Notes under the pieces: generated by a model
Database searches by the model: none
What the model was told of the DNA's origin: nothing
Seen by the model: only the letters and a program-made list of their open reading frames with translations
Source: Zestosphaera sp.
GTDB lineage: Archaea > Thermoproteota > Thermoprotei_A > Sulfolobales > NBVN01
Reading direction: 5' to 3'
NCBI GenBank assembly: GCA_038727705.1
Contig: JAVYVJ010000001.1
Location: 221,924-285,923 of the forward strand
Length of the DNA: 64,000 bases
Program-made: the position numbers and the translations under genes
In this document: positions 61,901 through 64,000 of the stretch, piece by piece
How positions within the stretch are numbered: the first letter of the stretch is position 1
Layout of the letters: every line of letters starts with the position of its first letter

Positions 61901-62802
61901 CTGCAACCCGAGTCATGGAGGTTATGCAAGGTCTCTTCGAATCCGGGCTTATAACCTACCACAGGACGGACAGCACTAGAGTCTCTGATGTGGGGATGAG
62001 CGTGGCTAAGGAGTATCTCAGCGAGAAGTTCGGTGACTTATGGATTAACTATTACGAGGGAAGGGCATGGGGGGCTGGTGGCGCTCACGAATGTATAAGG
62101 CCTACAAGACCTGTTGATGTTGAGATGTTAAGGGAGCTCATAAGTGAGGGACTCATAGAGCCTCCCAAGATGTTAAGGAATGAGCACTTCAGGGTTTACG
62201 AGATGATCTTCAAGAGATTCATAGCCTCTCAAATGACTCCCGCAGTGGTGAGTAGGAGGAGTGTTGAAGTGATTGTTGAACTGGTTTTCAAGGATCTTCA
62301 GCGCGTGGCACTCCCAACAGTCACTGAGGATTTGGTGGAAGGAGTGGTTTTTGACGGGTTTAATAGGGTTCTAAACGTAATTAAGGTGCGTAACGTCCCT
62401 CCCTCGGGGCACTACTCTTTAGACACTCCCAACCTCAAGTACGAGTTCAAGTCCAGGTATGAGATTCCATTACATACTCAAGCATCGATAATTAGCCTCA
62501 TGAAGGAGAGGGGGATCGGAAGACCTTCTACGTACGCCAAGATACTTGAGACTCTTATTAAGCGCAGGTACGCAGTTTCTAGAGGTAGGGGCAGTTTGAT
62601 TCCGTTACGTTTAGGTATTGAGGTTTTCAACTACTTAACAGAGAGGTATAATAGACTCGTTAGTGAGGAGAGGACCAGAGTCCTAGAGGGGAAGATGAGA
62701 AGTATAGAGACTAACGACGCTCCCTATGCCGACCTTTTGCTGGAGCTATATGAGGAGTTGCGCTCTCATAATTTACTGGGTGTAACGGGGTATGAGTTAT
62801 AA
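58933..62802 (+). CDS. rgy: Reverse gyrase
   Basis: Introduces positive supercoils; the hallmark enzyme of hyperthermophiles. Numbered from TTG 58921: N-terminal zinc finger (C23, C26, C41, C44), helicase half with Walker A APTGVGKTT (117-125), DDVD (224-227) and ASGRTSRLYLGG, then topoisomerase IA half with TOPRIM VES-649 and D785-x-D787, second zinc finger (C736, C739, C752, C755) and catalytic Tyr 1013 in ITYHRTDSTR. All parts intact. ATG 58933 follows GAGGTTGAGG; TTG 58921 is possible. It overlaps the next gene by 11 bases. Confidence 0.95.
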   Translation: MSIDRELIEADLVVYGASCPNCGGFISDTRLRRGLPCRDCLPTVSEGDGDVDSVASVLRKMGRLRGLRPLYEARSEELRLSRFFRRCVGSEPWSVQNLWIRRVSKGESFAMIAPTGVGKTTFGLVTALYYAYRGRKSYIIVPTTTLVVQAERRITELLERLGGGASVLAIHSKLGRRERMERESRLRDPEGFDILITTSKYFMRNFNEVRRHNFTFVFVDDVDAVLKGSRAVNYILNLMGFTEEDIEKGLRILRLVREVGLRGGSGGALSELMRLRREVRRRRGDGKVLIIASATGNPRGDRVRLFRELMGFEIGARPELIRNVEDAYVKVGNLEEASERVVELSKKLGGGGLVFVPADLGAGFAERVAATLRANGINAEAMHSRKIDVLDHFISGEVDVLVGVATYYGVLVRGVDLPVRIRYALFIDVPRHRINLRFEGLEPADLLRLLPLLRGVVPDADSKRFIERAFLRLRRIVRRSGVLFLEDARKLIEGSKAPQTPGEALFLEAYTRVQELLRKPEVLEGLRNHPEAVVVDGGDSLHLLIPDASTYVQASGRTSRLYLGGISKGLSIVVATDMRMLNALGRRLRFLIEGFRFRSLDEVDLGRVLNEVDRTRNEILAIQKGEVPEGLKSRVEFKTALMIVESPNKAKTIARMFGRPSSREYGRLRVYEVGLGNYTLLITASGGHIYELVTDWSFCDEGVIECVYGVLRRRDSSGKPGFIPVFAPLSRCRSCGHQFVAVEARTKCPVCGSEDVLNASEIVQALRDVAYEVDEVLIGTDPDTEGEKIAYDLYHTLRPYNSNLKRIEFHEVTRNAVLNALVSPRDLDVRLVKAQLLRRVEDRWVGFSLSGMLQNEFWRDYFCKHVRSMACGGGGPPTSYRTYLTLCERFSESYRNLSAGRVQTPVLGWIINGFKDHKASKALYLVIDLEGFRVRVKIPRDLSDLISKDYVGGVVMHVKNWESRVERVNPPPPYTTDAALSEISNVLGLPATRVMEVMQGLFESGLITYHRTDSTRVSDVGMSVAKEYLSEKFGDLWINYYEGRAWGAGGAHECIRPTRPVDVEMLRELISEGLIEPPKMLRNEHFRVYEMIFKRFIASQMTPAVVSRRSVEVIVELVFKDLQRVALPTVTEDLVEGVVFDGFNRVLNVIKVRNVPPSGHYSLDTPNLKYEFKSRYEIPLHTQASIISLMKERGIGRPSTYAKILETLIKRRYAVSRGRGSLIPLRLGIEVFNYLTERYNRLVSEERTRVLEGKMRSIETNDAPYADLLLELYEELRSHNLLGVTGYEL

Positions 62803-63598
62803 GAGGAGTTCTGTGGCGGTGGTCAGGCTCGACCTGGGTAGCAGCTCGAGGAGATATGCCGAGGCTATTGACGAGGTTTTGGGTCAGATTTCAGACAGCG
62901 TGTCAATCCTGTTGACACTATCGCTGGTGTCACCACTCAACGACTTTCTGAACGGGTACAGGAGGTATCCAAACTATAAGAGCTTCATGAAGAGCGTCAA
63001 TAAGAAGCTATTGAGCGTTGCTCGACGGAGGAGTGTGTCGATAATCGTAACGCCTGTTATAAGGAAAGGGGGAGATAAAGCATACCTATCAACCGGGGTG
63101 ATGTCGCCGCTTGGGCAACCCCTATACAGGGCCAGCAATACAGTCCCTGTTGGGGATAGGATCTCGTCAAATAAGAATCCTGAAGTCCTGCAGGTCGGCG
63201 GGGTTAAGTTCTGCTTCACGTACATTAAGGAGTTGGAGATACCTGAGGTTGGCAGGATCTGTAAATTCCTTGGAAGCGACGCGATAGTGGCAGTTAACCC
63301 TCCCCTACTGACGGAGCGGGATCCCGAACTAACGCTTAAGCTGGGCGTTGTTCGGGCGGTAGAGAACAACGTACCCATTATAGGTCTTGGAGGATACCTA
63401 ACTGAGAAGAAGATCCAGCAACCAACATTTCTAGTCAGTAGCTCCGGCGAGGTGATTGACTTTTATAACGACTACGAGCCGGCGGTGTTCGAGGTCGAGG
63501 TCGAGGGCCTGGAACGCATGGTCAGGCTTGACTTAATGAGGAAGTACTTGAGACTAATTAGGGAGACGTCATCGAGGTTTGGTCCTAGTGAAGTGTAA
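62792..63598 (+). CDS. Nitrilase-superfamily-like protein
   Basis: A 268-residue protein with the alpha-beta-beta-alpha outline of carbon-nitrogen hydrolases. The nucleophile region reads VGGVKFCFTYIKELEIPEVGRI (Cys in place), followed by SDAIVAVNPP and ENNVPIIGLGGYL. The usual catalytic Glu (near the N-terminal PE motif) and Lys (before the L-x-P loop) are not evident, so it may be inactive or changed in specificity. ATG 62792 overlaps reverse gyrase; GTG 62813, after GAGGAG, is possible. Family call is moderate. Confidence 0.55.
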   Translation: MSYKRSSVAVVRLDLGSSSRRYAEAIDEVLGQISDSVSILLTLSLVSPLNDFLNGYRRYPNYKSFMKSVNKKLLSVARRRSVSIIVTPVIRKGGDKAYLSTGVMSPLGQPLYRASNTVPVGDRISSNKNPEVLQVGGVKFCFTYIKELEIPEVGRICKFLGSDAIVAVNPPLLTERDPELTLKLGVVRAVENNVPIIGLGGYLTEKKIQQPTFLVSSSGEVIDFYNDYEPAVFEVEVEGLERMVRLDLMRKYLRLIRETSSRFGPSEV

Positions 63599-63625
63599 GT
63601 ACTAAAAATAGTTCCGCCAGTTAAA

Positions 63626-64000
63626 TCAGCTTTCCACAGGGCCTATTACTTCCTTGCCCGCTAGTTTGTTGATGTAGGCCACGCGCTCGTCTACGAGTTC
63701 CTGAATCTTCTTCGTCTCTTCACTCGTTAGGTGTCTGAACCTCCCCTGTAGCTTCAGATACTCCGTAACTGGTTTCCTCTTAGGCACTGGCGTCGTTACG
63801 TTGAGCACCCCCTTCTCGATCTCGTAGTTGATCCATATACCTGTCTGAACAGCTAGCTTGGCTATCGTCACAGTCAGCGACGGTTCATATCTCCAACCGG
63901 GAACGCATGGTGAGTAAGCATGTATTAACTTAGGTCCGAGAGTCTGCATCGCCTTATTGACCTTCATGTAGAGATCTGGAATGTATGCAGGGTTCACCGT
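63626..64000 (-). CDS. porB: 2-oxoacid:ferredoxin oxidoreductase beta subunit, C-terminal part
   Basis: The last 124 residues of a thiamine-diphosphate- and Fe-S-containing beta subunit, most likely of pyruvate:ferredoxin oxidoreductase. KLIHAYSPCVPGWRYEPS holds the last cluster cysteine, AVQTGIWINYEIEKG and RKPVTEYLKLQGRFRHL are typical, and the end ELVDERVAYINKL is complete. The reading frame runs off the window edge, so the start is not seen. Converges on the nitrilase-like gene. Confidence 0.85.
   Translation of the reverse strand, partial: TVNPAYIPDLYMKVNKAMQTLGPKLIHAYSPCVPGWRYEPSLTVTIAKLAVQTGIWINYEIEKGVLNVTTPVPKRKPVTEYLKLQGRFRHLTSEETKKIQELVDERVAYINKLAGKEVIGPVES

Overview
This window reads as chromosomal DNA of a hyperthermophilic archaeon of the TACK/Thermoproteota (crenarchaeal) lineage. 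The evidence is a two-domain reverse gyrase, DNA topoisomerase VI A and B, an archaeal family-B DNA polymerase, an ATP-type DNA ligase, ribosomal proteins S25e and L35Ae, deoxyhypusine synthase, a family-4 uracil-DNA glycosylase, ThyX, and a tRNA-splicing endonuclease subunit of the non-catalytic type found in heteromeric crenarchaeal enzymes. Genes are tightly packed with many 4-base ATGA/GTGA overlaps. Starts are mostly ATG, GTG or TTG, placed about 5-8 bases after a GGTG/GGGGTG Shine-Dalgarno core. I used that rule to choose among alternative starts. No rRNA and no CRISPR array were seen.

Layout. 0.2-2.1 kb: lipid-head-group transferase, a small membrane protein and a GT2 glycosyltransferase. 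2.2-16.4 kb: one long same-strand locus of envelope genes. It holds a DUF1616-type pair, two FtsX-like permeases and a LolD/MacB-like ATPase, a GT-C-like membrane protein, an exosortase/archaeosortase with an EpsI-like tail, and a MoxR ATPase followed by membrane proteins, a DUF4350-like protein and a DUF58 protein. This is the most interesting system here. 16.6-22.1 kb: MFS transporter, a small membrane protein, a large repeat-bearing surface protein in AT-rich DNA, a TnpB remnant and tRNA-Arg(TCG).

22-36.7 kb: housekeeping and genome maintenance, including PolB, a CinA-like protein, a metallo-beta-lactamase protein, CutA1, TrmI, S25e, UDG, ligase, L35Ae, Mut7-C, AMMECR1, ThyX, HAD phosphatase and dCTP deaminase. 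36.8-39.4 kb: an M14 carboxypeptidase broken by three single-base frameshifts. 39.6-46 kb: a possible winged-helix protein, a methyltransferase, an NEMF/RqcH ribosome-quality-control protein and four consecutive CBS-domain proteins.

46-56.2 kb: DeoC, Topo VI A interrupted by a 460-residue intein, Topo VI B, deoxyhypusine synthase, HisS, an EndA-like subunit, MtnA and two membrane proteins. 56.2-57.7 kb: a decayed IS607-type element. 57.8-64 kb: an orphan zinc-finger protein, reverse gyrase, a nitrilase-like protein and the 3' end of a 2-oxoacid:ferredoxin oxidoreductase beta subunit that runs off the window.

Several genes (ligase, GT2, perhaps two more) have no usable ATG/GTG/TTG where the protein should begin. 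They have ACG, CTG or ATA at the expected position instead. Either non-canonical initiation occurs or the sequence carries single-base indels.
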